DNA of 64,000 bases from Stieleria magnilauensis (GTDB lineage: Bacteria > Planctomycetota > Planctomycetia > Pirellulales > Pirellulaceae), in NCBI GenBank assembly GCA_007753675.1, contig CP036432.1, positions 4,562,394 through 4,626,393 of the forward strand, given 5' to 3'. Made by a program: the position numbers and the translations under genes. The first letter of the stretch is position 1. Every line of letters begins with the position of its first letter. Shown piece after piece: positions 16,562 through 26,438 of the stretch. The notes under the pieces are model-generated. The model had not been told where the DNA came from and did not search any database. It saw only the letters and a program-made list of their open reading frames with translations.

Positions 16562-19500
16562 ATGCCGATTCGATTCTTTTTCGCCGCGGCGGTCCTGGCC
16601 CTTTGCGGATCGCCGTTTGTGCGGGGCGAATCTCCAGCCGATTCTGCTCCCGATTTTTCTCGCGATGTCCGGCCGATCCTGTCGGACCATTGTTTCGCCT
16701 GTCATGGACCCGATGAACATGAGCGACAGGCAGACTTGAGGCTTGACACTGCCGACGGAATCTTGTCGGTGGTCCAAGCCGGCGCGGTCGACGAAAGTGA
16801 ACTCGTTTTGCGGTTGCGGAGCGATGACGACGACGTGTTGATGCCTCCCCCGGCCTTCAACAAACCCCTCACCGAAGCACAGAAAAAAACGCTCGAAGCG
16901 TGGGTGGCTGGCGGAGCGGAGTATCGTGGCCATTGGGCGTACGAGCCCCCCGTCAAAGTCGATGTCCCGCCCACTGCGTCGCACCCGATCGATCATTTCA
17001 TCGACGCCAAAGCTGTTGCGAAAGGTCTCACGCTGGGCGGCCTCGCCGATGATGCGACGTTGATGCGACGACTGTGTTTGGATTTGACGGGTTTGCCGCC
17101 GACGCGTGACCAGATCGATCGACTCGCCGCAGGCAAACTGGACATCGATCGATTGGTCGACGAACTGCTCGCCTCGCCCGCCTTCGGCCAACATTTCGGA
17201 CGCTATTGGTTGGACCTGGTCCGTTACGCCGACACCCACGGCTTGCACTTGGACAACTATCGCGAGATGTGGCCGTATCGCGATTGGGTCATCGATGCGT
17301 TCAACCAAAACATGCCGTTTGATCAATTCGTGACCGAGCAATTGGCCGGCGACTTGCTACCCGATGCGACGCTGTCACAGAAAATCGCCAGCGGATTCAA
17401 CCGATTGAACGTCACCACAAACGAGGGCGGATCGATTTATGACGAGGTGTTCGCCCGCAACGTGATCGACCGCACCGATGCGTTCGGAACCGTCTTCCTG
17501 GGAATGACCACGCAGTGCGCGGTCTGTCACGATCACAAGTTCGATCCGATTTCCCAGAAAGAGTACTACTCGCTGTTCGCGTTCTTCAACAGCCTGGACG
17601 GAAGGGCGTTGGACGAAAACAAAAAGGATCCGGCGCCCGTCATCCGCGTGCCGAATGACGCACAGTCCGCGGAACTTGCCGCGTTGGACCAGCAGATCGC
17701 GGAACTGCGTCGCGAAATGCGTGAGCCGATCGAATCGGTCGATGCCGCCCAGCGGATTTGGGAAGCCGGCTTGAGCGGGAAGGACGAGGACGAACTTTCC
17801 CCCCGAATCGAATTGCTCTCTCCGAGCGCAGTGGACTCCAAATTCGGCACTGAGTTGGTGATCGAAGCCGACGGCAACGTTCGTGTCGGTGACACCGTTG
17901 CCGACCGAGACGTGCAAACCATCACCGCCCCGCTGGCCCCGTCCTTGGCCGGCGGTCATTGGCAATCGCTGCAATTGGAAGTCTCCCCCGATCCCAAGAC
18001 CGATCGCGCGGGCGTCTCGCCCAACGGCAACGCCGTGCTGACGGAGATCGAAGTGGAAACACGGCAACGATCGTCGGAGAGCGAGGCCGAATGGGACCCC
18101 TTGCCGATTCGCTCGGCGCTGGCTGACATCGAACAGCAGGACGGCAATTTTGCGGTCGGCCTGGCGATCGACGGAAACCGACATGCGACCGAGGGCTGGG
18201 CGATCGCCGGGCACCAACAAACCGGAGGCCGCAACGCGTCGTTCGCCATTGCCGACCTGGCCGAGCGAATCGAACGCGGCCACGACCAGATTCGAATTCG
18301 GCTGGAGTACCTGTCACAGTTTGCCAAGCATCAGTTCTATGCCGTCCGCTTCCAGTTGTCCGAAGCCGCAGTCTCGGTTCCGATCAAGGACCAGATCACC
18401 GTCGGTGATCTTCATAGCGTCGGCCCGTTCCCCGTGGAAAGTTCCAACCCGGGCATCTACCGCAGTTTCGGTTCCCAACAAGAGGACTTCAAAGCCGAGG
18501 AAACTTTTCAATACGAAGACAAAACGTACGGCTGGGAATTGCGGAACGATTGGACCCCGGTTGCGATTCATACCTTGCCCGTTGCCGGCGAGAGCGTCGC
18601 AGTCAACTTAATCCACCAAACGTTGCAATCGCCCAAGAAACAGTCGATCGATCTGCTACTGGGGACCAGCGACAGTCACGTCGTGTTCTTGAACAAGAAA
18701 CGGATTGCGCAGTCCGAACGCACCGGTCCGATCAACCCGCTGGCCAAGACGTACACGTTGGAGTTGAAGAAAGGGCACAACGACTTGTACATCAAGACCG
18801 TCTCGCTCGGTCGCACCGCGCAGTTCGCCTACGCCTATCGGTCCGCTGCGATCCCGCTGCCAAAGGGAATCGTGGAACTCTCGTCTCAGAAACCGAGTGA
18901 ACGAACACCGGAGCAAGCGGCATCGCTACGTGCCTACTATCGTGAAGTCCAATGCACGCACCCGGATTGGTTGGTGCTGCAAGACATGGTCAAGGGCGCC
19001 GAAGCGGAGAAAGAAAAGCTGGAAGGCCAGATCGCGACGACATTGGTTTGGAAGGAACTGGACCAACCGCGTGAAGCCAAGGTGCTGGTCCGAGGCCAGT
19101 ATGATCAACCGGGCGATACCGTCTCGCGACGTGTCCCCGAGTTTCTGCCGCCGATGGCCGACGACCTGCCGCGCGACCGATTGGGTTTAGCCACGTGGCT
19201 GGTCACGCCGGAGCACCCGTTGACGTCGCGTGTCGCGGTGAATCGTTTCTGGCAATCGATCTTCGGCAGCGGATTGGTCAAGTCCAGTGAAGATTTCGGC
19301 AGCCAGGGTCAGCCGCCCAGTCATCCCGAGCTACTCGATTACCTGGCGGTCGATTTCATCGAAAGCGGTTGGGACACCAAGCGGCTGGTCAAATTGATGG
19401 TGACCAGTCGCGCCTACCGACGTGACGCCGCGGTCAGTCCGGAGAATCTTGCGATCGATCCGGAGAATCGATTTCTGGCACGCGGTCCACGGCATCGCCT

Positions 19501-20125
19501 GGACGCCGAAGTGCTTCGTGATCAGGCCTTGGCGTTGGCAGGACTGTTGAATCCGCGACTGGGCGGTCCGAGCGTCAAACCGCCGCAACCGTCTGGGCTG
19601 TGGTACGCCGTCGGTTACACGCGGAGCAACACCGCGAATTTCAAAGCGGACGCGGAACTGGAGAAACAGCTTCGCCGCAGTGTTTACATCTTCTGGAAAC
19701 GCACCAGTGCCCCGCCGCAGATGTCCACCTTCGATGCGCCCAGTCGCGAGTCGTGCACGGCGCGGCGGGAACGGACCAACACGCCGCTGCAAGCCTTGTT
19801 GCTGATGAACGAGCATCAATACTTGCAGGCGGCAAAGCACTTGGCGGTTCGCGCCCACGTCGAGTGTGATCTGGAGGATCCGTCGGACAAGTTGGCTTGG
19901 TTGTTCGAAACGGTGACCGCCCGAAAACCTGTCGCCGCGGAAGTCCACGAGTTGGTTTCGCTGCTGGACAAGGTGCAAAAACACTACCGCGACGACACGT
20001 CCGCTGCGGCGGATCTGTTGTCGGTCGACGAAATTAAATTCGACAAGATCGAACCGAGTGAGCATGCGGCCTGGATGATGATCGCCAGCACGCTGTTGAA
20101 CTTGGACGAAGTGGTCAGCAAGTAG
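16562..20125 (+). CDS. PSCyt1-DUF1549-DUF1553 planctomycete cytochrome protein
   Basis: This is a large 1187-aa secreted protein in the planctomycete PSCyt1/PSCyt2/PSD1 arrangement. After a signal peptide it has a single heme c site CFACH (Cys44-His48). DUF1549 follows (about residues 140-350, with GRYWLDLVRYADTHG and CAVCHDHKFDP), then a long middle region that may be a carbohydrate-binding or beta-sandwich insert. The C-terminal DUF1553 contains RVAVNRFWQSIFGSGLV. These proteins occur as pairs with DUF1501 proteins and are thought to act in periplasmic polymer degradation or electron transfer. No catalytic activity is proven. I used the ATG at 16562 before the hydrophobic signal; the frame extends to 16490. 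Confidence 0.9.
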   Translation: MPIRFFFAAAVLALCGSPFVRGESPADSAPDFSRDVRPILSDHCFACHGPDEHERQADLRLDTADGILSVVQAGAVDESELVLRLRSDDDDVLMPPPAFNKPLTEAQKKTLEAWVAGGAEYRGHWAYEPPVKVDVPPTASHPIDHFIDAKAVAKGLTLGGLADDATLMRRLCLDLTGLPPTRDQIDRLAAGKLDIDRLVDELLASPAFGQHFGRYWLDLVRYADTHGLHLDNYREMWPYRDWVIDAFNQNMPFDQFVTEQLAGDLLPDATLSQKIASGFNRLNVTTNEGGSIYDEVFARNVIDRTDAFGTVFLGMTTQCAVCHDHKFDPISQKEYYSLFAFFNSLDGRALDENKKDPAPVIRVPNDAQSAELAALDQQIAELRREMREPIESVDAAQRIWEAGLSGKDEDELSPRIELLSPSAVDSKFGTELVIEADGNVRVGDTVADRDVQTITAPLAPSLAGGHWQSLQLEVSPDPKTDRAGVSPNGNAVLTEIEVETRQRSSESEAEWDPLPIRSALADIEQQDGNFAVGLAIDGNRHATEGWAIAGHQQTGGRNASFAIADLAERIERGHDQIRIRLEYLSQFAKHQFYAVRFQLSEAAVSVPIKDQITVGDLHSVGPFPVESSNPGIYRSFGSQQEDFKAEETFQYEDKTYGWELRNDWTPVAIHTLPVAGESVAVNLIHQTLQSPKKQSIDLLLGTSDSHVVFLNKKRIAQSERTGPINPLAKTYTLELKKGHNDLYIKTVSLGRTAQFAYAYRSAAIPLPKGIVELSSQKPSERTPEQAASLRAYYREVQCTHPDWLVLQDMVKGAEAEKEKLEGQIATTLVWKELDQPREAKVLVRGQYDQPGDTVSRRVPEFLPPMADDLPRDRLGLATWLVTPEHPLTSRVAVNRFWQSIFGSGLVKSSEDFGSQGQPPSHPELLDYLAVDFIESGWDTKRLVKLMVTSRAYRRDAAVSPENLAIDPENRFLARGPRHRLDAEVLRDQALALAGLLNPRLGGPSVKPPQPSGLWYAVGYTRSNTANFKADAELEKQLRRSVYIFWKRTSAPPQMSTFDAPSRESCTARRERTNTPLQALLLMNEHQYLQAAKHLAVRAHVECDLEDPSDKLAWLFETVTARKPVAAEVHELVSLLDKVQKHYRDDTSAAADLLSVDEIKFDKIEPSEHAAWMMIASTLLNLDEVVSK

Positions 20126-20137
20126 GAGAACTGAACG

Positions 20138-21610
20138 ATGAATGCTAAGCAACGATTGATCCGCTTGAATCGACGTTCGCTGTTCTCGCAATCCGCGGCG
20201 GGATTGGGCGCCGCGGCGTTGGCGTCGTTGGACACCCGCGCCGAAGCCGCGCCCAGGGTATCGGATTATCGGTCCGAGACGGCCAAGGGCGGACTGCCCG
20301 AATTGCCGCACCACGAACCCAAAGCGAAACGGGCGATCTATTTGTTTATGTCGGGGGCACCCAGCCAGATGGATCTGTGGGACCACAAGCCGACCATGGC
20401 CGACTGGTTCGACAAGGACCTGCCGGATTCCATTCGCCAGGGTCAGCGGTTGACGACGATGACCAGCGGGCAAGCTCGATTTCCGATCGCGCCGAGCATC
20501 TACAACTTTTCGCCGCACGGTGAAAACGGAACGATGGTCAGCGAGTTGTTGCCACACACGGCGAAACACGTCGACGAAATCGCGTTGATCAAATCGATGC
20601 ACACCGAAGCGATCAATCATGACCCCGCGATCACCTACATTTGCACCGGCGACCAGTTGCCGGGCAAAGCCAGTTTGGGGTCTTGGCTCAGCTACGGCCT
20701 GGGAACCGAAAACGAAAATCTGCCCGACTTCCTGGTCATGACTGCATCGTGGACCGGACGGAAAGAGGCCCAAGCGCTCTACAACCGGCTTTGGGGAAGC
20801 GGTTTCTTGCCCAGCAAGTATCAAGGCGTGGCGCTGCGCAGCGCTGGTGATCCGGTCTTGTATCTGTCCAACCCCAAGGGCGTCGATTCGAAACTGCGTC
20901 GCGAGATGCTGGACTCGTTGGCGCGTTTGAATCGAGTCACCGCCGAATCGATCGGCGACCCGGAAACCGACGCCCGCATCGCACAGTACGAGATGGCGTT
21001 CCGGATGCAGACCAGTGTGCCGGATCTGGCCAACATCAGCGACGAGCCGAAGTACATCTTGGACATGTACGGTGATGACGTGACCACGCCGGGAACGTTT
21101 GCCAATTGCTGCTTGATGGCTCGCCGAATGGCCGAACGCGGCGTGCGTTTCACCCAGATCTTTCATCGTGGCTGGGACCAACACGGCAACCTGCCCAAGG
21201 ATTTGCCCAATCAGTGCAAAGACATCGACCGCCCCTGTTCGGCACTGCTGAAAGACCTTCGCCAACGCGGCATGATCGATGACACGCTGGTGGTATGGGG
21301 CGGCGAGTTTGGACGAACGATCTATTGTCAAGGAAGCTTGACCAAAACCAACTACGGCCGAGACCACCACCCCAAGTGTTTTTCCGTCTGGCTGGCCGGG
21401 GCGGGGATCCAAGGCGGCGTGGTCCACGGCGCGACCGATGAATTCAGTTACAACGTGACCGAGAATCCCGTCCACATCCGTGATCTCAATGCCACGATCT
21501 TGCATCTGATGGGAATCGATTCGGATCGATTCACCTATGCGTTCAAGGGACTCGATCAACGTCTGACCGGGGTTGAAGGTGGCGACGTCGTCCGCCAGGT
21601 GTTGGCGTAG
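20138..21610 (+). CDS. DUF1501 family protein with Tat signal
   Basis: This 490-aa protein has the twin-arginine-like start [20 protein letters not shown], then the DUF1501 alkaline-phosphatase-like/sulfatase-type fold with [54 protein letters not shown] and [17 protein letters not shown]. The His/Asp-rich motifs fit a metal-dependent hydrolase, though activity has not been established for the family. It starts 12 bp after the DUF1549 gene, the standard pairing in planctomycetes, so the two probably work together in the periplasm. Confidence 0.92.
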   Translation: MNAKQRLIRLNRRSLFSQSAAGLGAAALASLDTRAEAAPRVSDYRSETAKGGLPELPHHEPKAKRAIYLFMSGAPSQMDLWDHKPTMADWFDKDLPDSIRQGQRLTTMTSGQARFPIAPSIYNFSPHGENGTMVSELLPHTAKHVDEIALIKSMHTEAINHDPAITYICTGDQLPGKASLGSWLSYGLGTENENLPDFLVMTASWTGRKEAQALYNRLWGSGFLPSKYQGVALRSAGDPVLYLSNPKGVDSKLRREMLDSLARLNRVTAESIGDPETDARIAQYEMAFRMQTSVPDLANISDEPKYILDMYGDDVTTPGTFANCCLMARRMAERGVRFTQIFHRGWDQHGNLPKDLPNQCKDIDRPCSALLKDLRQRGMIDDTLVVWGGEFGRTIYCQGSLTKTNYGRDHHPKCFSVWLAGAGIQGGVVHGATDEFSYNVTENPVHIRDLNATILHLMGIDSDRFTYAFKGLDQRLTGVEGGDVVRQVLA

Positions 21611-21630
21611 ACCGTCATAGGAATAGATCT

Positions 21631-23049
21631 TTGTCGCATCCCAAAATGAACGCGCCTTCGGCGGCCGCTGTCGTAGCGGCCAGCATGATCGGCGCCGGGG
21701 TTTACACGACCAGCGGGTTCACGCTCGGTGACTTGGGTGAGCCGCAGTACGTGATCGCGGCCTGGGCGATCGGCGGAGTGATCGCGATTTGCGGCGCGTT
21801 GTGTTACGGGGCACTTGCCCAGCAGTTCACCGAATCGGGTGGGGAATACTTGTTTCTGGCCCGCGCGATCCATCCCGCTGCCGGCATGATGGCCGGATGG
21901 GTTTCGCTGTTGGCCGGATTCACCGGCGCGATGGCGTTTGCCGCAACGACGTTTGAATCGTTCGCGCGGGGAGCGGGGTTTGGATGGCTGGACTCATTGC
22001 CCGATCGAACGATCGCCATCGTGTTGGTCTTGCTGGCGGCGATCGTCCACAGTCTGGGGCTCAAGCGTGGGACGCACATTCAAAATGGCGTGGTGATTGC
22101 CAAACTGGTTTTGATCGGGCTGTTCGTGCTGATCGCCTACAGCACGCTTTCGACGTGGCAGGGGACCAACGTCGCTGCTGCGTCCGAGGCAGGGGTAGAC
22201 GCTGGGACCGAGGCGACGTCAGGCGGCGACTGGGCGTTTGCGTTGGTGTTCGCCAACGCGTTGACGTGGATTTCGCTCAGCTACAGCGGATTCAACGCGG
22301 CGGTTTATCTGACCGACGAGATCGAGCAACCGACGCGGAATGTGCCGCGTGCGATGCTGTTTGGCACGGTGGCGGTGGCGGTGCTGTACCTGCTGTTGAA
22401 CATTATTTTCGTCTACGCCCCGCCGGCGGCTGATGTCGCCGGGCAGCCCAACGTGGCGACGTTGGCGGCCGAATCGGTCGGTCGACAGATCCAGGCCCGC
22501 GGATCGGTTTGGGGGTCATGGGTCAGTCCCTTGGTGCGAATTGCGATCCTGGCGGGGTTGGGAACATCGGTGTTGGCCCTGATGCAGACCGGGCCCAGGG
22601 TCTATCAAAAAATGGCGGCCGATCGCCTGTTGCCGCGTTGGTTGATCGGTCGCCGCGGCGGACACACTGGCGCCGCGACCATTACCGGACCGGTCGAATC
22701 GCTGCCGACGATCTGGATCCAAGCCGGCTTGGCGATCGTGGTGATTTGCATCAGCACGCTTCGTGAACAACTGGACTATTTGGGGTTTACCTTGTCGATC
22801 TGCGCCGCCCTGTGTGGGTCGCTGGTTTTCCTGTTTCGCAACCACGGCGTGCATCCGGTTCGGGTCTGGGGCTACCCGTGGGTGCCGTTTATCTACGTCG
22901 TGGGCACATTGGGGATCGCGACATTGACGGCGATTCGGGTTCCGTTGCAAGCCACGGTGGGTTTGGGCACCCTTGGGATCGGGATCGCGGCTTACTTGGT
23001 GTCCCGATTTCTGTGGGGTAGTCGGGCCTTCGTTGATCGACGAAACTAA
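21631..23049 (+). CDS. APC-family amino acid/polyamine permease
   Basis: This is a 472-aa integral membrane protein with about twelve hydrophobic segments. It starts with the APC substrate motif AASMIGAGVYTTSGFTLGDL, and FAATTFESFARGA and SYSGFNAAVYLTDEIEQPTR follow in the middle. APC permeases exchange or import amino acids and polyamines across the inner membrane. I used the TTG at 21631, which has AGGA about 8 nt upstream; ATG at 21646 is another in-frame choice without a ribosome site. It begins 20 bp after the DUF1501 gene, but a shared function is not obvious. Substrate unknown. Confidence 0.88.
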   Translation: MSHPKMNAPSAAAVVAASMIGAGVYTTSGFTLGDLGEPQYVIAAWAIGGVIAICGALCYGALAQQFTESGGEYLFLARAIHPAAGMMAGWVSLLAGFTGAMAFAATTFESFARGAGFGWLDSLPDRTIAIVLVLLAAIVHSLGLKRGTHIQNGVVIAKLVLIGLFVLIAYSTLSTWQGTNVAAASEAGVDAGTEATSGGDWAFALVFANALTWISLSYSGFNAAVYLTDEIEQPTRNVPRAMLFGTVAVAVLYLLLNIIFVYAPPAADVAGQPNVATLAAESVGRQIQARGSVWGSWVSPLVRIAILAGLGTSVLALMQTGPRVYQKMAADRLLPRWLIGRRGGHTGAATITGPVESLPTIWIQAGLAIVVICISTLREQLDYLGFTLSICAALCGSLVFLFRNHGVHPVRVWGYPWVPFIYVVGTLGIATLTAIRVPLQATVGLGTLGIGIAAYLVSRFLWGSRAFVDRRN

Positions 23050-23202
23050 CGCACCTGCCCGCAGCAACACGAGACGCGAGTCTTGGCAAGCGGGGTGGGG
23101 AGGCTTACCACGGAAAGTGAGAATGCCCCCCGCAATGAGTTCACCGGTCGAGCGACTTGCCTGACCACCTTTTCACTGAAACCTCTCGAAATAGACGCGA
23201 CT

Positions 23203-24345
23203 ATGAGATACGCATTTCGCTTGGCTGAACTGTTGGGCCACACCCCGGACCGTCGCAAACGTCCGGGGACCATCAAATCGATTGTGGAACACACGGGTTT
23301 AGACCGTCACCAAGTCGCTTCGCTGTTGAAGAATGAGGCCAAGTACATCCCGCTGGATGCCCTGTCGCGTCTGTGCGATTACTTGATCGACCAGGGGCAT
23401 GCGACCGCGGACCAATTGCCCGGGGCGCTGTTTGCGGTCAATCCGGAGAACTTTTGGGAGCTGATCGCGCGGCGGAAAGAAATTGAAATCATCGTGGGGG
23501 TTCGGGCGACCGATGCCAACGCGACTCCCGAAGGAGCTTCGGTGGTCGCCAGCGATTCGGTTCTGGTCGGCGAAGTCCTCAGTGGCGTGTCGACACTCGG
23601 CGGCGTCGCCAAGCACAAGGAGCAGGACGGCGACGAAGGATCCGGACGCGAAGTCCCCATGCCCGACCGATTCCAACAGACACTGGTCTGGAGTCCGGGC
23701 CAGGTCGATCCGACCGACGTGCGAGAGCGGGCGGACGAAGTCTTTGACGGGTTTGTCGATGCGACGGGCGACCGCGGCATGATCTGCATCGGCAGCATCA
23801 AGAGCAACCCGGTCGTCGAACTGCTGTTCTCCGACGTGTTCGGCTGCACGCCGTTTGTGACCGAAGACGACGTCGATGATGTGTCGGCACGTTCCTGTCC
23901 GTTCTTTCTGCGCTACCGAGATTCCGACCCCAAACCCGACAGCGCTTCGGCGGGCACGCGGTTGAGCAAGAACGAAGACGCGCCCGAACCGGGTTTCTAC
24001 TACGAAAAAGACGACGGAACCTGGGAATTTGCCGGCGGCACGAACAAGGACACCGCAATGGTGTTCTACATTTACCGTGAAGCGCTCGGTCGACTCGATA
24101 TGGTGCTCAGCGGATTCTCCGGACGTGCGACGCGGCTGTTGGCCCGGACGTTGGCGATTCGCGGCGAAGAGTTCTGGCCGCCGGTCTACGAGAAAGGCGG
24201 CGACATCATCGGCGCCTACCTGGTCACCTATGAGCAACCCGAAGACGAACAGACCCGAGACGACGCGCTGTTCAATCCCAGCGGCCCGGCTGAGATCATG
24301 CCGCTGCCGACCAAGGCGATCTCGCGTCGACTGGCGCGGCGATAA
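23203..24345 (+). CDS. HTH-headed conserved protein of unknown function
   Basis: This 380-aa protein begins with a helix-turn-helix segment (about residues 18-62: GTIKSIVEHTGLDRHQVASL, then DALSRLCDYLI) like XRE-type DNA-binding heads. The rest has no domain I recognise; it contains a stretch around MICIGSIKSNPVVELLFSDV and another around MVFYIYREALGRLDMVLSGF. I see no signal peptide or membrane helix, so it should be cytoplasmic. ATG 23203 starts a clear HTH; the frame opens earlier at 23083. The next gene, a methyltransferase, begins 21 bp later. A regulator or sensor is possible. Confidence 0.7.
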   Translation: MRYAFRLAELLGHTPDRRKRPGTIKSIVEHTGLDRHQVASLLKNEAKYIPLDALSRLCDYLIDQGHATADQLPGALFAVNPENFWELIARRKEIEIIVGVRATDANATPEGASVVASDSVLVGEVLSGVSTLGGVAKHKEQDGDEGSGREVPMPDRFQQTLVWSPGQVDPTDVRERADEVFDGFVDATGDRGMICIGSIKSNPVVELLFSDVFGCTPFVTEDDVDDVSARSCPFFLRYRDSDPKPDSASAGTRLSKNEDAPEPGFYYEKDDGTWEFAGGTNKDTAMVFYIYREALGRLDMVLSGFSGRATRLLARTLAIRGEEFWPPVYEKGGDIIGAYLVTYEQPEDEQTRDDALFNPSGPAEIMPLPTKAISRRLARR

Positions 24346-24366
24346 TCCCACCATTGAATTGACAAC

Positions 24367-25203
24367 ATGGCAAAATCAAAATCCAAGTCGTCGCCCACGA
24401 TGGCGGCGACGGCGGACAAGTTCGACCTCTATCAACAATCGGTACAGACCCCCGAACATGAGGTTGAATTCTTTGAACAAGCCTATCGCGAGGCCTATAA
24501 ACGCAAACCTCTGACGCTTCGTGAAGACTTTTGCGGCACCTTCGCGGTGTGTTGCAAGTGGGTCGCGTCGAGCCCCCGCCGCACCGCAGTCGGCGTCGAT
24601 TTCTGCAGCGAAACGCTGCAATGGGGACGCGATCATAATCTGGCCCAATTAAAACCGGCTCAGCGGAAACGCGTCACGCTGCTCGAACAAGACGTTCGCG
24701 ACGGCAACACCGAACCGGCCGACGTCTTGGCCGCCCAGAATTTCTCGTTCTGGATCTTTAAAACCCGCCCCGAAGTCGTCGAGTACTTCAAGATCGCCCG
24801 TTCTCACCTGAACGATCAGGGCATCATGGTCATGGACATGATGGGCGGCGGTGAATGCTTCAACGAAGACCACACCGACAAGCGGACGATCAAAAAAGGC
24901 AAGAAAGGGTTCGACTATCACTGGAAACAGGAATCCTTCAACCCGATCACCGCCGACGCGAGTTTTTCGATCTCATTCAAGTTCCCCGACGGCAGCAAAC
25001 TGAAACGGGCCTTTGAATACCATTGGCGGTTCTGGACGATTCCCGAAGTCCGCGAGATGCTGGCCGAAGCCGGATTTCGGGAGAGCCACGTTTATTGGGA
25101 ACGCGAGAACGAAGACGATCCGGAACTCGATGGCGGATGGTATCGCTGCGGGGCAGCCGACAGCGACCCCAGCTGGATCTGCTACATCGTCGCCATCAAC
25201 TAA
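24367..25203 (+). CDS. Class I SAM-dependent methyltransferase
   Basis: This 278-aa protein has a Rossmann methyltransferase domain. The motif I equivalent is LREDFCGTFAVCCKWV at about residues 51-66, followed by VGVDFCSETLQWG, the acidic strand LLEQDVRDGN and MVMDMMGGGECFN. It is related to methyltransferases of unknown substrate common in planctomycetes. It lies 21 bp after the HTH protein gene, suggesting one transcript. An inverted repeat follows the stop. The target is not known. Confidence 0.8.
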   Translation: MAKSKSKSSPTMAATADKFDLYQQSVQTPEHEVEFFEQAYREAYKRKPLTLREDFCGTFAVCCKWVASSPRRTAVGVDFCSETLQWGRDHNLAQLKPAQRKRVTLLEQDVRDGNTEPADVLAAQNFSFWIFKTRPEVVEYFKIARSHLNDQGIMVMDMMGGGECFNEDHTDKRTIKKGKKGFDYHWKQESFNPITADASFSISFKFPDGSKLKRAFEYHWRFWTIPEVREMLAEAGFRESHVYWERENEDDPELDGGWYRCGAADSDPSWICYIVAIN

Positions 25204-25206
25204 CCA

Positions 25207-25262
25207 GTGGCGTCAGCTTCCAGCTTGCAGCTGAGGGGACGCAAGCTGGAAGCTTACGCCAC
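25207..25262. terminator. 22-bp inverted repeat between convergent genes
   Basis: Arms at 25207-25228 and 25241-25262 (left arm starts GTGGCGTCAGCTTCCAGC) match at 21 of 22 positions with a 12-nt loop. The element lies between the methyltransferase stop and the stop codon of the minus-strand gene and reaches into the latter. Similar GTGGCGTCAGC words recur at 49507-49573. It is a probable bidirectional terminator or a dispersed repeat. Confidence 0.65.
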
Positions 25263-25960
25263 TACCTCGGTTTCGCCCGGGTCAATTGCTCAAGCGACTC
25301 AAACAACGAGTCGACTTGACGGTCGGTCGGGTCGGGGGCGATGGCGGTGTAATAGCCGGCGTGGATCCCGAGGGCGGCACGCATGGCGGCGGCGCGCTCG
25401 GGCGGGGCATCGATCATCACGTTGACCATTTCGAAATCGCGGTCCCAGAGGACGCGGTCGGCCAGCATTTCGACCAGCCAGCTCCAACGATCGACCTCCA
25501 GCGAATCCACCTCGATGTCAAACACCGATTTCTGGTCGGCGTCTTGCAAACGCTCTTCCTGACGTAGCACGTCGTCGTCTTCGTTTTCCAGAAAGGCGTC
25601 CAATGCGGCTTGTCGCCAGCGGCATCGGAATTCCTCCGGCGAGACCGGATGCAATTCGATCTCAAGCTCGATTTGCTGGATGATATTTTGATAGACCGCC
25701 GCGACGGCCGCTTCGTTGATGCCGCTCAACTCAAGTGTCTGGTCGGTTTCCTGCAACAGATTGGTGGCCAACAAATCGAGCACCGCGAGTTGCTGTTGCC
25801 AAGTCAATTCATCGAACAACGTGACGCCATACGCCCACGGCTCTTCCTCGGTTTCGCGACAACTGGCCAGTTCCTGAACCATGGTTGCGAGCGAGTCACG
25901 CACCAACTCCGCCTCCTCACCAACCAGATACCGGTCGCCAGATGGAGTGTGCCAAGTCAT
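25262..25960 (-). CDS. Hypothetical acidic cytoplasmic protein
   Basis: This 232-aa protein has no signal peptide or membrane segment and is rich in Glu and Asp. It contains RWSWLVEMLADRVLWDRDFE and MVNVMIDAPPERAAAMRAAL. I recognise no domain. The start MTWHTPSGDRYLVGEE at 25960 is a reasonable choice but has no obvious ribosome site. Codon use resembles neighbours. It is convergent with the methyltransferase gene and separated from the phosphofructokinase gene by a 478-bp gap. Confidence 0.65.
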   Translation of the reverse strand: MTWHTPSGDRYLVGEEAELVRDSLATMVQELASCRETEEEPWAYGVTLFDELTWQQQLAVLDLLATNLLQETDQTLELSGINEAAVAAVYQNIIQQIELEIELHPVSPEEFRCRWRQAALDAFLENEDDDVLRQEERLQDADQKSVFDIEVDSLEVDRWSWLVEMLADRVLWDRDFEMVNVMIDAPPERAAAMRAALGIHAGYYTAIAPDPTDRQVDSLFESLEQLTRAKPR

Positions 25961-26438
25961 CGTGAGTATCCGGATCGTGCCAACCGTGCGAAAGAGAAGG
26001 ATGCCGCGTCACGCAATCGGCCCGGCCGGATCGGCAGGTCGACGTGATCGAGGCAGGGGAGATCTTGATTGATCCGGCGCCGGACTGCAAGCTTTTAGCG
26101 CGACGCGACAACGAAGAAGCCGAATCGGCTGGGGCACCCTTTTTTTTGTTTGCCTATTCTTCGCGTTTTACGCGCCAATCGTTGAGAATTCAGCTCGAAA
26201 GCGGGGCAGGATGGCTCAAACGCGGTAATCTGGGTGACTTTTCCGTCCCTCAACCCCGGTTTGTCGTGTCGAAAGCCGCCGAATCGCCTTAACGGCTTGG
26301 CGTTGATCGCGGCATCTCTAAAATCTCCCCCTGACGACTTCCCTTCCCAATCCCGCTTTGACGGTCCGAACCGCCCCATCGATGGAATCTGCGTCGGCCC
26401 CTTTTGCATAGAAACAACCCTCCCTTCCCTGTCGAGTA
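25961..26438. other. Intergenic region upstream of phosphofructokinase gene
   Basis: The region lies between two divergent genes and probably holds their promoters. A run of eight T follows CACCC at about 26137-26147. I found no gene, RNA or clear repeat here; open frames on either strand lack supporting signals. Confidence 0.5.

Noticed and set aside
19331..21559. Antisense reading frame of more than 700 codons opposite the DUF1549/DUF1501 genes
   Set aside because: High-GC codon usage leaves antisense frames open; the protein has no domain, no signal and the sense-strand genes are clear.
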